NCBI RefSeq assembly: GCF_018614205.1
Contig: NZ_JAGGOS010000097.1
Coordinates: 1 to 55,116, forward strand
DNA from: Streptomyces sp. ISL-36
GTDB taxonomy: Bacteria > Actinomycetota > Actinomycetes > Streptomycetales > Streptomycetaceae
Direction: 5' to 3'
DNA: 55,116 bases
The position numbers and the translations under genes were made by a program. Positions 1 to 8,616 of the stretch are shown piece by piece. The notes under the pieces were generated by a model. It worked only from the letters and a program-made list of their open reading frames with translations. It was not told the origin of the DNA and did not search any database. Every line of letters starts with the position of its first letter. The first letter of the stretch is position 1.

Positions 1-2
1 CG

Positions 3-809
3 CCGCAGGGCCCCCAGGGCCTGCGGGCCACCCCCCAGCCCCGCGTCCCCGCCCAGGCACAAGCGCAGGCGCAGGCGCACGTTCAAGCCCAGGCGCAGGC
101 GCAGGCACAGGTTCAAGCCCAAGCCCAAGCCCAGGCACAGGCCCAGCCCCAGCAGCCCGCGCCCGTCACCACCGGCCCCGGGGGTGGCGCGCACTCGTGG
201 CCCCAGCAGGTGCATCAGCTCGCCCAGGGCCGGCAGCCCGCTCCCACCGCCGAACCCGAGCAGCCGGTTCTTCCCTGGAAGCCGCCCGTCGAGGACCCCT
301 TCCTCCAGGCCGCCCGCGCGCAGGCCGCGGCCCGCCCCGCCGGGCTCGGCAAGCGGCTTCTCGCCCGGCTCGTCGACACCCTCGTGCTCGGCGCGATCAC
401 CGGGGCCGTCTCCTTCCCCTTCGTCACCAAGGCGCTCGACCACATCGACGGCAAGATCGAGGCGGCCAAGCAGTCCGGCCTCACCGTCCAGGTCTGGCTC
501 CTCGACGGCACAACCTCCCTCTACTTCGGCATCGCGCTCGCCGCCCTCCTCGTCCTCGGCGTGCTGTACGAGGCGCTGCCCACGGCCAAGTGGGGCCGGA
601 CGCTCGGCAAGAAGCTGTGCGGCCTTGAGGTGCGGGACATCGAGGCGCACGAACCGCCGGCCTTCGGCGCGGCCCTGCGCCGCTGGCTCGTCTACAGCGT
701 CCTCGGGCTGCTCGTCCTCGGCATCCTCAATGTGCTCTGGTGCCTCTTCGACCGTCCCTGGCGGCAGTGCTGGCACGACAAGGCGGCGCACACCTTCGTC
801 GCCGGGTAG
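3..809 (+). CDS. RDD family membrane protein, 5' end cut by window
   Basis: The reading frame is open back to the first base, so the true start lies upstream; an ATG at 210 would give a 199-residue form. The first ~50 visible codons encode an Ala-Gln repeat (CAG GCG / CAG GCC units) followed by a Pro-rich linker. The RDD domain follows, beginning at a GLGKRLLARLVD motif, with two or three hydrophobic segments and a charged GRTLGKKLCGLEV loop typical of RDD proteins. The end, WHDKAAHTFV, matches the usual RDD C-terminus. The family is integral to the membrane and its function is mostly unknown, with transport sometimes proposed. A paralogue follows 78 bases downstream on the same strand. The Gln/Ala-rich cytoplasmic extension is low complexity. 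Confidence 0.85.
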   Translation, partial: PQGPQGLRATPQPRVPAQAQAQAQAHVQAQAQAQAQVQAQAQAQAQAQPQQPAPVTTGPGGGAHSWPQQVHQLAQGRQPAPTAEPEQPVLPWKPPVEDPFLQAARAQAAARPAGLGKRLLARLVDTLVLGAITGAVSFPFVTKALDHIDGKIEAAKQSGLTVQVWLLDGTTSLYFGIALAALLVLGVLYEALPTAKWGRTLGKKLCGLEVRDIEAHEPPAFGAALRRWLVYSVLGLLVLGILNVLWCLFDRPWRQCWHDKAAHTFVAG

Positions 810-887
810 CGGCAGGCCACGTCCGGCGGTCCCCCGAACGGGCGGCGAATCGTTGCGGGGTGCTGCCCCGCGGGGTGCACTGCCCCC

Positions 888-1637
888 ATGAGCAACGACC
901 CGCCGCCCGGCCAGCCGCCCGAGGACGATCCGTTCAAGAAGCCCCAGGAACCGCCGCCGTCGTCGGCCGGGTCCCCGTACGGCACCCCGCCTCCCGGGGG
1001 CCCGCCGCCCGGCGGACCTCCGGGAGGTCCGCCGCCGGGAGGCCCGCCCCCCGGAGGTCCGTCCCCCGGGAGCCCGTACGGCTCGCCGTACGACAGCGCG
1101 CCTCCCCCTCCGCCGTACGGGGGTTACGGCGGCGGCTACGGCGGCACCGATCCGCTGGCCGGGATGCCCCCGCTCGCCGAGTCCGGCCGGCGCATCCTCG
1201 CGAGGATCATCGACTGGCTGATCATCGCCGTACCGCTGGCGCTCATCGGCATCCCGTTCGACATCTACACACGGGCGAGCGAAGGTGACAACGACTTCGG
1301 GGACACCGTCAACAGCTTCAACGGCGGGAGTCAGCTGGTCTTCCAGCTCATCACCATCGTCGCGTACATCGCCTACGACACCGTCATGACGGCGAAGAAC
1401 GGCCAGACGGTCGGCAAGAAGGTGATGAAACTGCGGGTCGCGATGCTCAACGACGGTTCCACACCGCCGATGAACGCCTCGCTCATCCGCGCCGTCGTGC
1501 TGTGGCTGCCCGCGCTGATCTGCTGCGCCTGCCTGTGGCCGCTGATCCTGCTGATCCTGATCCTGGTCGACAAGCCCTACAAGCAGGGTCTGCATGACAA
1601 GGCCGCCAAGACCGTGGTGGTGTCCGTGCCGCGGTAG
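888..1637 (+). CDS. RDD family membrane protein
   Basis: This 249-residue protein is a second RDD protein in tandem with the one before it. Residues 1-90 are a Pro/Gly-rich tail with PPGGPP repeats that is probably cytoplasmic and disordered. The RDD domain starts at about residue 100 (SGRRILARIIDWLIIA, containing the Arg and Asp that name the family). It continues with a GQTVGKKVMKLRV loop and two further hydrophobic segments, and ends in HDKAAKTVVV. The ATG at 888 has only a weak upstream purine run, so the start is likely rather than certain. The pair probably arose by duplication. No substrate or role can be given. Confidence 0.9.
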   Translation: MSNDPPPGQPPEDDPFKKPQEPPPSSAGSPYGTPPPGGPPPGGPPGGPPPGGPPPGGPSPGSPYGSPYDSAPPPPPYGGYGGGYGGTDPLAGMPPLAESGRRILARIIDWLIIAVPLALIGIPFDIYTRASEGDNDFGDTVNSFNGGSQLVFQLITIVAYIAYDTVMTAKNGQTVGKKVMKLRVAMLNDGSTPPMNASLIRAVVLWLPALICCACLWPLILLILILVDKPYKQGLHDKAAKTVVVSVPR

Positions 1638-1655
1638 CCCCCGAGAGCCGAGCGG

Positions 1656-1928
1656 TCACGAACGGATCCGGGTATCGGCCCCCGCGCCCACGCGCGTCGC
1701 GGGTACCCGGATCCTCTTCTGTTCCGGAAGCGGCACGACCGGGGTCTTGACCTGCCTGTCCCGTACCGGCATCGTCACCGTCACGAGCAGACCGAGGAGC
1801 AGTCCGGCGACGCTGATCGTGGCGATCCCCAGCGTCGTCGTCGTACGGGACAGCAGGAGCAGGGCGGCGGTCGAGAAGACGACGGTGGCCGAACCATAGG
1901 CGAGCTGTGCGGCGTTCGGACGCGGCAT
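1656..1928 (-). CDS. Small two-TM membrane protein, unknown
   Basis: This is a 90-residue protein if started at the ATG at 1928 (MPRPNAAQLAYG), which has a GAGGGA ribosome-binding site about 13 bases upstream. A longer form from 2042 is open but contains atypical sequence. Two hydrophobic stretches occupy about residues 9-23 and 30-50, followed by a charged tail (PEQKRIRVPATRVG). It converges on the RDD gene with an 18-base gap. I recognise no domain. Small proteins of this layout are common and uncharacterised in Streptomyces. Confidence 0.6.
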   Translation of the reverse strand: MPRPNAAQLAYGSATVVFSTAALLLLSRTTTTLGIATISVAGLLLGLLVTVTMPVRDRQVKTPVVPLPEQKRIRVPATRVGAGADTRIRS

Positions 1929-2140
1929 GACGGGTACCGTCCCTCGAAGCATCGGCGGGTCGCACTCCCGAGCGACTCTACGACGGTGCATGCCCGAGCG
2001 GAACCGGAAGTAAGCGTGACCTAACCCACCGTGCCGATGCACGGGGGGCGCATGGAGTCACGGATCCCCCGACGTACCCAGGCGATGCGCCGGTTGACCG
2101 TTCGACTATCGGAACCGCGCTACCGCATAGTGCAGTTGGC

Positions 2141-2171
2141 TTGTTCAAGTCAAGATCTGTCTTTTTATCGT
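2141..2171 (+). promoter_or_regulatory. Candidate promoter for the M6 protease gene
   Basis: An unusually AT-rich patch within a GC-rich leader contains TTGTTC (2141-2146) and TATCGT (2166-2171) separated by 19 bases. This resembles the -35 and TAnnnT -10 elements of Streptomyces vegetative promoters. It lies about 100 bases upstream of the protease start. The spacing is slightly long, so this is tentative. Confidence 0.35.
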
Positions 2172-2271
2172 CAACTCCGATCCAATGTCGTCACTTGTGA
2201 CGCGCGACCCGCGTCGAGCGGACACCCCACCTTCGGTCCGTGGGCGCGGGCGCCGGGGAGGACAACTTCAA

Positions 2272-4710
2272 GTGACCAACAGACGACGGGCGATCAGAGC
2301 GTCCGCAGTCGTCGTGGCGCTCGCGGCCACCGCCGCCACCGCCTCGACCTTCACCACCGCATGGGCCGACAACCACGGGACCGTGACTCCGGCCGACGTC
2401 CGCCACGACCCGGCCCCGGGTGCCGGTGTCGACAAGACGGCGGTCGACCACGACCTCGATGGTCCGTACAGCAAGCAGCAGGAGCAGCAGCGCAAGGCTG
2501 CCCTGGAGCAGGTGCTGAGCGGCGAGAGCAAGGTCGAGCGCCGCGGGGGTTCCCAGGTCGTCAAGCTCGACAGCAAGAAGTACGTCGAGCTGGGCCGGGA
2601 GAAGACCGACAAGATCTTCACCATCCTCGTCGAGTTCGGCGACAAGGTGGACACCACCACGCTGGTGAACCGTGCCGACGACGACACGGACGAGCTCAAG
2701 CCGAAGTTCGGCGGCACGCCCGGCCCGCTGCACAACCGGATAACAGAGCCGGACCGTGCGAAGGACAACTCCACGGCCTGGCAGAAGGACTACAACCGGC
2801 AGCACTTCCAGGACCTGTACTTCGGCACCGGCAAGGACGCCAAGGGACAGCCCAAGCAGTCGCTGAAGACCTACTACGAGAAGACCTCCTCCGGCCGTTA
2901 CTCGGTCGAGGGTGGCGTCTCCGACTGGGTCAAGGTCGAGTACAACGAGGCCCGTTACGGCTCGAACTACTGCGGCGGCACCAACTGCGCCAACGTCTGG
3001 GACGCCGTCCGCGACGGTGTCACGGCGTGGACCGCGGACCAGAAGGCCAAGGGCCGTACCGACGCCCAGATCAAGGCCGACCTGGCGCAGTACGACCAGT
3101 GGGACCGCTACGACTTCGACGCCGACGGCAACTTCAACGAGGCCGACGGCTACATCGACCACTTCCAGATCGTCCACGCGGGCGAGGACGAGTCGGCGGG
3201 CGGCGGCGACCAGGGCGGCGACGCCCTGTGGGCCCACCGCTGGTACGCGTACGGCACCGACGCCGGCAAGACCGGCCCGGCGAACAACAAGTCCGGCGGT
3301 ACGCAGATCGGCAACTCGGGCATCTGGGTCGGCGACTACACGATGCAGCCGGAGAACGGCGGCCTCGGCGTCTTCGCCCACGAGTACGGCCACGACCTCG
3401 GTCTGCCCGACCTGTACGACACCTCCGGCAAGCCCGGCGCCGAGAACTCGACCGGCTTCTGGTCCCTGATGTCCTCCGGTTCCTGGCTCGGCCGGGGCAA
3501 GGAGTCCATCGGCGACCTGCCCGGCGACATGAACGCCTGGGACAAGCTGCAGCTCGGCTGGCTCAACTACACCAAGGTGAGCGACGAGCAGCGCGGTACG
3601 AAGTCCACCCACAAGCTGGGCGTGGCCGAGTACAACACCAAGAACCCGCAGGCGCTCGTCGTCGAGCTGCCGAAGAAGCAGGTCACCACCGATGTCGTCG
3701 CGCCCGCCGAGGGTGCCACGCAGTGGTGGAGCGACATGGGTGACGACCTCAAGAACACCCTGACCCGCTCCGTCGACCTCACGGGCAAGTCGAAGGCCAC
3801 CCTGGAGCTCAAGGGCTGGTACGACATCGAGCTGGACTACGACTACCTCTACACCGAGGTGTCGACGGACGGCGGCGCCAACTGGACCGCCCTGGACGGC
3901 ACGGTCGACGGCAAGCCGCTGCCGCGCGACGCGAGCGGCGCCCCGGCGCTGACCGACGTCTCCGGCGCGTACAAGCCGCTCGTCTTCCCGCTGGACGCCT
4001 ACGCGGGCAAGAAGTTCGACCTCCGCTTCCGCTACCAGACGGACGGCGGCGCGGGCGGCAAGGGCTTCGCGGCCGACGCCATCACGCTGACCGCCGACGG
4101 TGCCACCGTCTTCTCGGACAACGTCGAGAACGGTGACAACGGCTGGACGGCGAAGGGCTTCTCGCGGATCGGCAAGGGCTTCACGAAGGAGTACGAGCAG
4201 TACTACCTCGCGGAGAACCGTCAGTACGTCTCGTACGACGCGACCCTCAAGGTCGGCCCGTACAACTTCGGTTTCACGGGTGAGAAGGCCAGCTGGGTCG
4301 AGCACTACCCGTACCAGAACGGTCTGCTCGTCTGGCTGTGGGACACCTCGCAGAAGGACAACAACACGGCCGTCCACCCGGGCCAGGGCCTGGTCCTGCC
4401 GGTCGACGCGCACCCGACGCCGCTGAAGTGGTCGAACGGGACGCTGATGCGCAACCGTGTCCAGTCCCACGACGCGCCCTTCGGCACCTACCGGACCGAC
4501 GGCTTCACGCTGCACAACGCCGACGTCCCGACGTGGATCAAGCCGCAGGCCGGCAACCCGGTCTTCGACGACCGCAAGGGCACGTACTGGTTCAAGGAGA
4601 CCGAGCGTGCCGGTGTCCAGGTAACTGACACCAACACCAAGATCACGGTCGTCAAGGAGCCGAAGAACGGCCAGACGATCACCGTCCAGGTGGGTCCCTC
4701 GACGAAGTAA
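2272..4710 (+). CDS. Secreted M6 metalloprotease, immune inhibitor A family
   Basis: The chosen GTG at 2272 is preceded by GGGGAGGA with 9-base spacing and places a Sec signal peptide at the N-terminus (twin Arg-rich start, hydrophobic core, cleavage likely after AWA near residue 32). The mature enzyme has an M6 domain with the zinc site HEYGHDLGLPD at residues 370-380: His370 and His374 are ligands, Glu371 is the catalytic base and Asp380 is the third ligand position. A large beta-rich C-terminal region like that of Bacillus InhA follows, giving 812 residues in all. The family degrades extracellular proteins including antimicrobial peptides, and here it probably serves nutrition or development. 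A strong hairpin terminator follows the stop. Confidence 0.93.
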   Translation: MTNRRRAIRASAVVVALAATAATASTFTTAWADNHGTVTPADVRHDPAPGAGVDKTAVDHDLDGPYSKQQEQQRKAALEQVLSGESKVERRGGSQVVKLDSKKYVELGREKTDKIFTILVEFGDKVDTTTLVNRADDDTDELKPKFGGTPGPLHNRITEPDRAKDNSTAWQKDYNRQHFQDLYFGTGKDAKGQPKQSLKTYYEKTSSGRYSVEGGVSDWVKVEYNEARYGSNYCGGTNCANVWDAVRDGVTAWTADQKAKGRTDAQIKADLAQYDQWDRYDFDADGNFNEADGYIDHFQIVHAGEDESAGGGDQGGDALWAHRWYAYGTDAGKTGPANNKSGGTQIGNSGIWVGDYTMQPENGGLGVFAHEYGHDLGLPDLYDTSGKPGAENSTGFWSLMSSGSWLGRGKESIGDLPGDMNAWDKLQLGWLNYTKVSDEQRGTKSTHKLGVAEYNTKNPQALVVELPKKQVTTDVVAPAEGATQWWSDMGDDLKNTLTRSVDLTGKSKATLELKGWYDIELDYDYLYTEVSTDGGANWTALDGTVDGKPLPRDASGAPALTDVSGAYKPLVFPLDAYAGKKFDLRFRYQTDGGAGGKGFAADAITLTADGATVFSDNVENGDNGWTAKGFSRIGKGFTKEYEQYYLAENRQYVSYDATLKVGPYNFGFTGEKASWVEHYPYQNGLLVWLWDTSQKDNNTAVHPGQGLVLPVDAHPTPLKWSNGTLMRNRVQSHDAPFGTYRTDGFTLHNADVPTWIKPQAGNPVFDDRKGTYWFKETERAGVQVTDTNTKITVVKEPKNGQTITVQVGPSTK

Positions 4711-4735
4711 TTAACATCGTCGCAGGTCAAAGCAT

Positions 4736-4771
4736 GATCGGCCGTCGCCCTCTAGCGGGCGGCGGCCGATC
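4736..4771 (+). terminator. Intrinsic terminator after the M6 protease
   Basis: A 15-base-pair stem, GATCGGCCGTCGCCC pairing with its inverted copy through one G-U wobble, surrounds a 6-base loop 25 bases after the protease stop. It is followed by the short T-containing stretch GTGTTTAGG. Confidence 0.75.
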
Positions 4772-4833
4772 GTGTTTAGGTGCGTCTGACCAGTTCTTAT
4801 TGACAGCGAGCTCACAGGGGGAGTGGTTCCGGC

Positions 4834-5142
4834 ATGCCCGGTGGAGGTTTCTGCAAGTTGCCAGGTGGCAGTGTGGTCGTCGCGATAGGGCTGCCGAGCC
4901 CGGCGGGCGACGGCGCCACGGTCCGCTTCCTGGTCCACGCCGCGAACCGGGCCCGCGCCCTGACCCGCCTGCGGAACCTGGGCCTGCGGGCGGTCTACCT
5001 CAGGGGCAACGCGGAACCCCCCACCCCCGACGAGATCACCGCGGTCCTCCACCACCCGGACGGCCTCCTGTGGAGATCCACCCCGGTCATGGACCAGGAG
5101 CTCTGGCACCCGGTCCGCGCCCTGCCCCGCCCCGCCGCCTAG
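4834..5142 (+). CDS. Small conserved hypothetical protein
   Basis: This 102-residue protein starts at an ATG with a GGGGGAG site upstream. No signal peptide or membrane segment is seen. The middle (FLVHAANRARALTRLRNLGLRAVYL) looks like an alpha/beta fold followed by an acidic and Pro-rich segment (PPTPDEITAVLHHPDGLLWR). I recognise no domain. It is isolated between the terminator of the protease and the convergent pncA gene. Confidence 0.6.
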   Translation: MPGGGFCKLPGGSVVVAIGLPSPAGDGATVRFLVHAANRARALTRLRNLGLRAVYLRGNAEPPTPDEITAVLHHPDGLLWRSTPVMDQELWHPVRALPRPAA

Positions 5143-5251
5143 AGCGCGACTGGAGACGGGCCCAGGGCCGGGCCACCGGGCACCCAGGGCCGGACGCCAA
5201 CGCCGGGCCACGGACGGGACCGGCGGGCCGGCCCACGGGCCGGGACCAGGG

Positions 5252-5848
5252 CTAGACCACGGGCTTGCCCGTGAGCTCCACCCCGGCACCCCGCAGCTCC
5301 TCCAGGGCCCGCTCCGTCGTCTCCTTCGCGACCCCCGCCGTCAGATCCAGCAGGACCTGGGTCCTGAACCCCTCCCGCGCCGCGTCCAGCGCCGTCGCAC
5401 GGACGCAGTGGTCCGTGGCGATGCCGACCACGTCGACCTCGCTCACGTCCCGCTCCCGCAGCCACTCCGCCAGCGTCATACCGTTCTCGTCCCGCCCCTC
5501 GAAGCCGCTGTACGCCGCTTCGTACGCGCCCTTGTCGAAGACGGCCTCGATCGCCCCGCAGGCGACCGCGGGCGCGAAGTTCGGGTGGAAGCCGACGCCC
5601 TCCGTGCCGGCGACGCAGTGCACCGGCCAGGAGGTGACGTAGTCCGGCTCCTGGCCCTGCGGCGCGAAGTGCGCGCCCGGGTCGATGTGGTGGTCGCGGG
5701 TGGCCACGACGTGCTGGTACGCGGCCCCCGCCGCCTCGCCGACCAGGTCGGTGATGGCGGCGGCGACGTCCGCGCCCCCCGTCACCGCGAGGCTGCCGCC
5801 CTCGCAGAAGTCGTTCTGAACGTCGACGACGATCAATGCGCGGTGCAT
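5252..5848 (-). CDS. pncA: Nicotinamidase (isochorismatase fold)
   Basis: The protein hydrolyses nicotinamide to nicotinate for NAD salvage. The ATG at 5848 has an AAGGA site and gives 198 residues. The catalytic triad of the family is visible: Asp9 in LIVVDVQNDF, Lys106 in FDKGAY and nucleophile Cys148 in TDHCVRAT. The metal-binding segment TRDHHIDPGAHF is also intact. The gene lies directly downstream of pncB on the same strand, so the two consecutive steps of the salvage route (nicotinamide to nicotinate to nicotinate mononucleotide) are encoded together. A 9-base-pair hairpin separates them, so pncA may be partly independently expressed. Streptomyces PncA-type enzymes can also act on pyrazinamide. 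Confidence 0.95.
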   Translation of the reverse strand: MHRALIVVDVQNDFCEGGSLAVTGGADVAAAITDLVGEAAGAAYQHVVATRDHHIDPGAHFAPQGQEPDYVTSWPVHCVAGTEGVGFHPNFAPAVACGAIEAVFDKGAYEAAYSGFEGRDENGMTLAEWLRERDVSEVDVVGIATDHCVRATALDAAREGFRTQVLLDLTAGVAKETTERALEELRGAGVELTGKPVV

Positions 5849-5923
5849 GGCGGGTGTCCTTCGGTGGGGGAGAGCGGGGCGGCGGGTGCGGTCGCTCGGA
5901 GACGACATCGAGCCTAGAGACTT

Positions 5924-5944
5924 CCCCCTCCCTTCGGGAGGGGG
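5924..5944 (-). terminator. Hairpin between pncB and pncA
   Basis: A perfect 9-base-pair stem (CCCCCTCCC with GGGAGGGGG) closes a 3-base loop 40 bases after the pncB stop on the minus strand. No T-tract follows, so it may attenuate or stabilise RNA rather than fully terminate. Confidence 0.5.
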
Positions 5945-5983
5945 CGTTTCAAGGCGTTACGCGTACTCCTTACACGTACTCCG

Positions 5984-7312
5984 TCAGACATACTCCGTCG
6001 GCAGCACCGGCTCACCGCGCGACAGCTGGATCGCCGACATCGGCAGGCCGGCCCGCGCCGCGATGTGCCGGGCCCGCGCCGCCTCCAGAGGCTCCCGGGC
6101 CACCACGTCGCCGCCCTTGACCAGCTCGACCAGGAGCTGCTGGTCGGCGAGGTCCGGCGGGACCGGTCCCGTGCCCACGACCTCCGCCTCGGCCACGCCG
6201 TCCTTGTCGGTCCGCCGGGCCGCCCACTTGCGGCCGCCGACCGACGCCTTCCCGCCGAGCGACTTCTTGGCCACCGCGGTCAGCGGCGCCCTGGGGTCGG
6301 CCGACTGGGCGCGGGCGACCAGCTTGTAGACCATCGAGCAGGTCGGGTGGCCGCTGCCGGTGACCAGCTGCGTGCCCACTCCGTACGCGTCGACCGGCGC
6401 CGCCGCCAGGGAGGCGATGGCGTACTCGTCCAGGTCCGAGGTGACCACGATCTTGGTGTCCACGGCGCCCAGCTCGTCGAGCTGCTGCCGCACACGGTGC
6501 GCCACGAGGAGCAGGTCCCCGGAGTCGATGCGGACCGCCCCGAGGTCCTTGCCGGCCACCTCGACGGCGGTACGGACGGCCTCGGTCACGTCGTAGGTGT
6601 CGACGAGCAGCGTCGTACCGCTGCCCAGCGAGTCGATCTGGGCCCGGAACGCGTCCCGTTCGGTGTCGTGGAGCAGGGTGAACGCGTGCGCCGAGGTGCC
6701 GACGGTCGGGATGCCGTAGCGGAAGCCGGAGGCGAGGTCCGATGTGGAGTCGAAGCCGCCAACGTACGCGGCCCGCGCGGAGGCGACGGCCGCCAGTTCG
6801 TGGGTGCGCCGGGCGCCCATCTCGATCAGCCGCCGGCCGCCGGCCGCGGCCGACATCCGGGAGGCGGCCGCCGCGATGGCCGAGTCGTGGTTGAGGATCG
6901 ACAGGACCACGGTCTCCAGGAGCACGCACTCGGCGAAGGAGCCCTCGACCCGAAGGATCGGGGAGCCGGGGAAGTACACCTCACCCTCGGGGTAGCCCCA
7001 GATGTCCCCCGAGAAGCGGTATCCCGCGAGCCACCGGAGCGTCGGCTCGTCGACGATGTTCCGCTCGCGCAGGAAGCCGAGCACGCCCGGGTCGAAGCGG
7101 AAGTTCTCGACCGCGTCCAGAACCCGCCCGATGCCTGCCACCACGCCGTACCGCCGCCCCTCGGGCAGCCGGCGGGTGAAGACCTCGAAGACGGAGCGCC
7201 GGTCCGCGGTGCCGGCCCTGAGGGCCGCCTGGAGCATGGTCAGCTCGTACTGGTCGGTGAAGAGCGCGGTCGACGGCACGTCCACCGGGAGCCCAAGGTC
7301 CGCAGCGTTCAT
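5984..7312 (-). CDS. pncB: Nicotinate phosphoribosyltransferase
   Basis: This 442-residue enzyme converts nicotinate and PRPP to nicotinate mononucleotide, with ATP hydrolysis in most family members. The start MNAADLGLPVDV at 7312 fits the family length although the ribosome-binding site is weak. Recognisable features are the N-terminal LFTDQYELTML segment, the FEVFTRRLPEGRRYGVVAG block, and the central FDSTSDLASGFRYGIPTVGTSAHA active-site region containing the conserved histidine. The phosphate-binding RIDSGDL and YGVGTQLV motifs are also present. It is divergent from clpS, the same arrangement as in mycobacteria. Confidence 0.95.
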   Translation of the reverse strand: MNAADLGLPVDVPSTALFTDQYELTMLQAALRAGTADRRSVFEVFTRRLPEGRRYGVVAGIGRVLDAVENFRFDPGVLGFLRERNIVDEPTLRWLAGYRFSGDIWGYPEGEVYFPGSPILRVEGSFAECVLLETVVLSILNHDSAIAAAASRMSAAAGGRRLIEMGARRTHELAAVASARAAYVGGFDSTSDLASGFRYGIPTVGTSAHAFTLLHDTERDAFRAQIDSLGSGTTLLVDTYDVTEAVRTAVEVAGKDLGAVRIDSGDLLLVAHRVRQQLDELGAVDTKIVVTSDLDEYAIASLAAAPVDAYGVGTQLVTGSGHPTCSMVYKLVARAQSADPRAPLTAVAKKSLGGKASVGGRKWAARRTDKDGVAEAEVVGTGPVPPDLADQQLLVELVKGGDVVAREPLEAARARHIAARAGLPMSAIQLSRGEPVLPTEYV

Positions 7313-7414
7313 GTCAGAGATGCTACCCCGAATACTCGTCAGAGTGACGATTTCTACCCCCGAGTGCGCGACCCGTTTGTGCGACGGGCCTCCACGGGTG
7401 GCAGCATGGGGTGA

Positions 7415-7720
7415 GTGAGCGTCGCGCCTATCGAGATCGAACGTACGGAATCGGCTGAGGAGAACTTCGCGGTCGTCGAACCGGACGTGCCCTGGGTGAC
7501 CCTCGTGCACAACGATCCGGTCAACCTGATGAGCTATGTGACCTACGTCTTCCAGGCGTACTTCGGTTACTCCAAGGACAAGGCGCACAAGCTGATGCTC
7601 GACGTGCACCACAAGGGCCGCGCGGTGGTCTCCAGCGGCACGCGTGAGGAGATGGAACGGGACGTGCAGGCGATGCACGGCTACGGACTGTGGGCGACGC
7701 TGTCGCAGGACCGCGGCTGA
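7415..7720 (+). CDS. clpS: ATP-dependent Clp protease adaptor ClpS
   Basis: This 101-residue adaptor delivers N-degron substrates to ClpC/ClpP. The family core is complete: WVTLVHNDPVNLMSYVTYVF, the AHKLMLDVHHKGRAVV segment that builds the hydrophobic N-terminal-residue pocket, and EEMERDVQAMHGYGLWATL at the end. Residues 1-24 form the flexible extension that enters the ATPase pore in known ClpS proteins. The start is the GTG at 7415. The stop overlaps the ATG of the next gene by one base (TGATG), implying translational coupling. Confidence 0.97.
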   Translation: MSVAPIEIERTESAEENFAVVEPDVPWVTLVHNDPVNLMSYVTYVFQAYFGYSKDKAHKLMLDVHHKGRAVVSSGTREEMERDVQAMHGYGLWATLSQDRG

Positions 7721-8298
7721 TGGCCGGGCACTTCGAGGCGCTGCCCGGCGGCGGCGCGGCCGTCGCGCTCGACGAGGTCGAGATCGCCATCCTCCGTTCC
7801 CTCGCGGTCCAGCTCATGGAGCTGATCGGGCCGGGCGACGAGCCCGTCGAGGGCGAGGACCCGCTGGCCGCCCTCTTCGCCGAGGGGCCGAGCGAGGCGC
7901 CGAGCGACCCGGCGCTCAAGCGGCTCTTCCCCGACGCGTACGGCGACGAGGACGAGGAGCTGCGGGCGGCGGCGGCCGACTTCCGCCGCTTCACCGAGAA
8001 CGACCTGCGGGCCCGCAAGCGGGAGGACGCGCTCGCGGTGATCCGTTCCCTGGACGCCCTCTCCTCCACCGGGGAGGACGGGGTGATCCTCAAGCTCACC
8101 GCGGACGAGTCCCGCGCCTGGCTCGGTGCGCTCAACGACCTGAGGCTGACGATCGGGACCCGTCTCGAGGTCACGGACGAGGACGAGAGCGGGGACCTGT
8201 ACCGGCTGCCCGACTCCGATCCGCGCAAGCCGATGGTGATGGCGTACCTCTGGCTCGGCGCGCTCCAGGAGTCGCTCGTCGAGACGCTGATGCCGTAG
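7720..8298 (+). CDS. DUF2017 family protein
   Basis: A 192-residue acidic cytosolic protein is coupled to clpS by a TGATG overlap. Its amphipathic helices (VEIAILRSLAVQLMELI, DFRRFTENDLRARKREDALAVIRSL and MVMAYLWLGALQESLVETL) match the actinobacterial DUF2017 family that always follows clpS. The function is unknown; the constant linkage suggests a link to ClpS-dependent proteolysis, which is an inference from context only. Confidence 0.9.
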   Translation: MAGHFEALPGGGAAVALDEVEIAILRSLAVQLMELIGPGDEPVEGEDPLAALFAEGPSEAPSDPALKRLFPDAYGDEDEELRAAAADFRRFTENDLRARKREDALAVIRSLDALSSTGEDGVILKLTADESRAWLGALNDLRLTIGTRLEVTDEDESGDLYRLPDSDPRKPMVMAYLWLGALQESLVETLMP

Positions 8299-8550
8299 CG
8301 CTTCACGCCGATCGGGCCCCGTTCGCTCAGCGGACACTCAAATCCGCATAACGAATAGGTCACCAAAGTCTTCTGCCTTGCCGTGTTGAGTCCTCTTTGT
8401 CCGCTTCTTCCTGTGGTGTGCGTCACGGTCGGTTCCGCCGATCACTGTTTCAGCCGTGATAAATCTTCACGACCGCCCGGGGACGCCACCCCTGTTCCCG
8501 GGGGCGCTTTGGCCGGCTGACCGCCGGTAGCACTCCATCCATATCCGGGG

Positions 8551-8567
8551 GGATCAGGACCTGATCC
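8551..8567. promoter_or_regulatory. 17-bp palindrome upstream of the permease, candidate operator
   Basis: GGATCAGG-A-CCTGATCC is a perfect inverted repeat with 8-base arms, centred about 58 bases upstream of the permease ATG. A half-site-like GGATCAG recurs at 8589-8595. This 318-base leader holds no gene that I can support. The position suggests transcriptional control of the permease by an unknown regulator. Confidence 0.5.
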
Positions 8568-8616
8568 GCAGTCAGACGCAGTCGACGCGGATCAGCATGG
8601 AGAAAGGCGCACCACC

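Noticed and set aside
2191..4515. A 774-codon frame antisense to the M6 protease
   Set aside because: Val/Arg/Gly-rich shadow typical of high-GC antisense frames, with no domain or ribosome-binding site.
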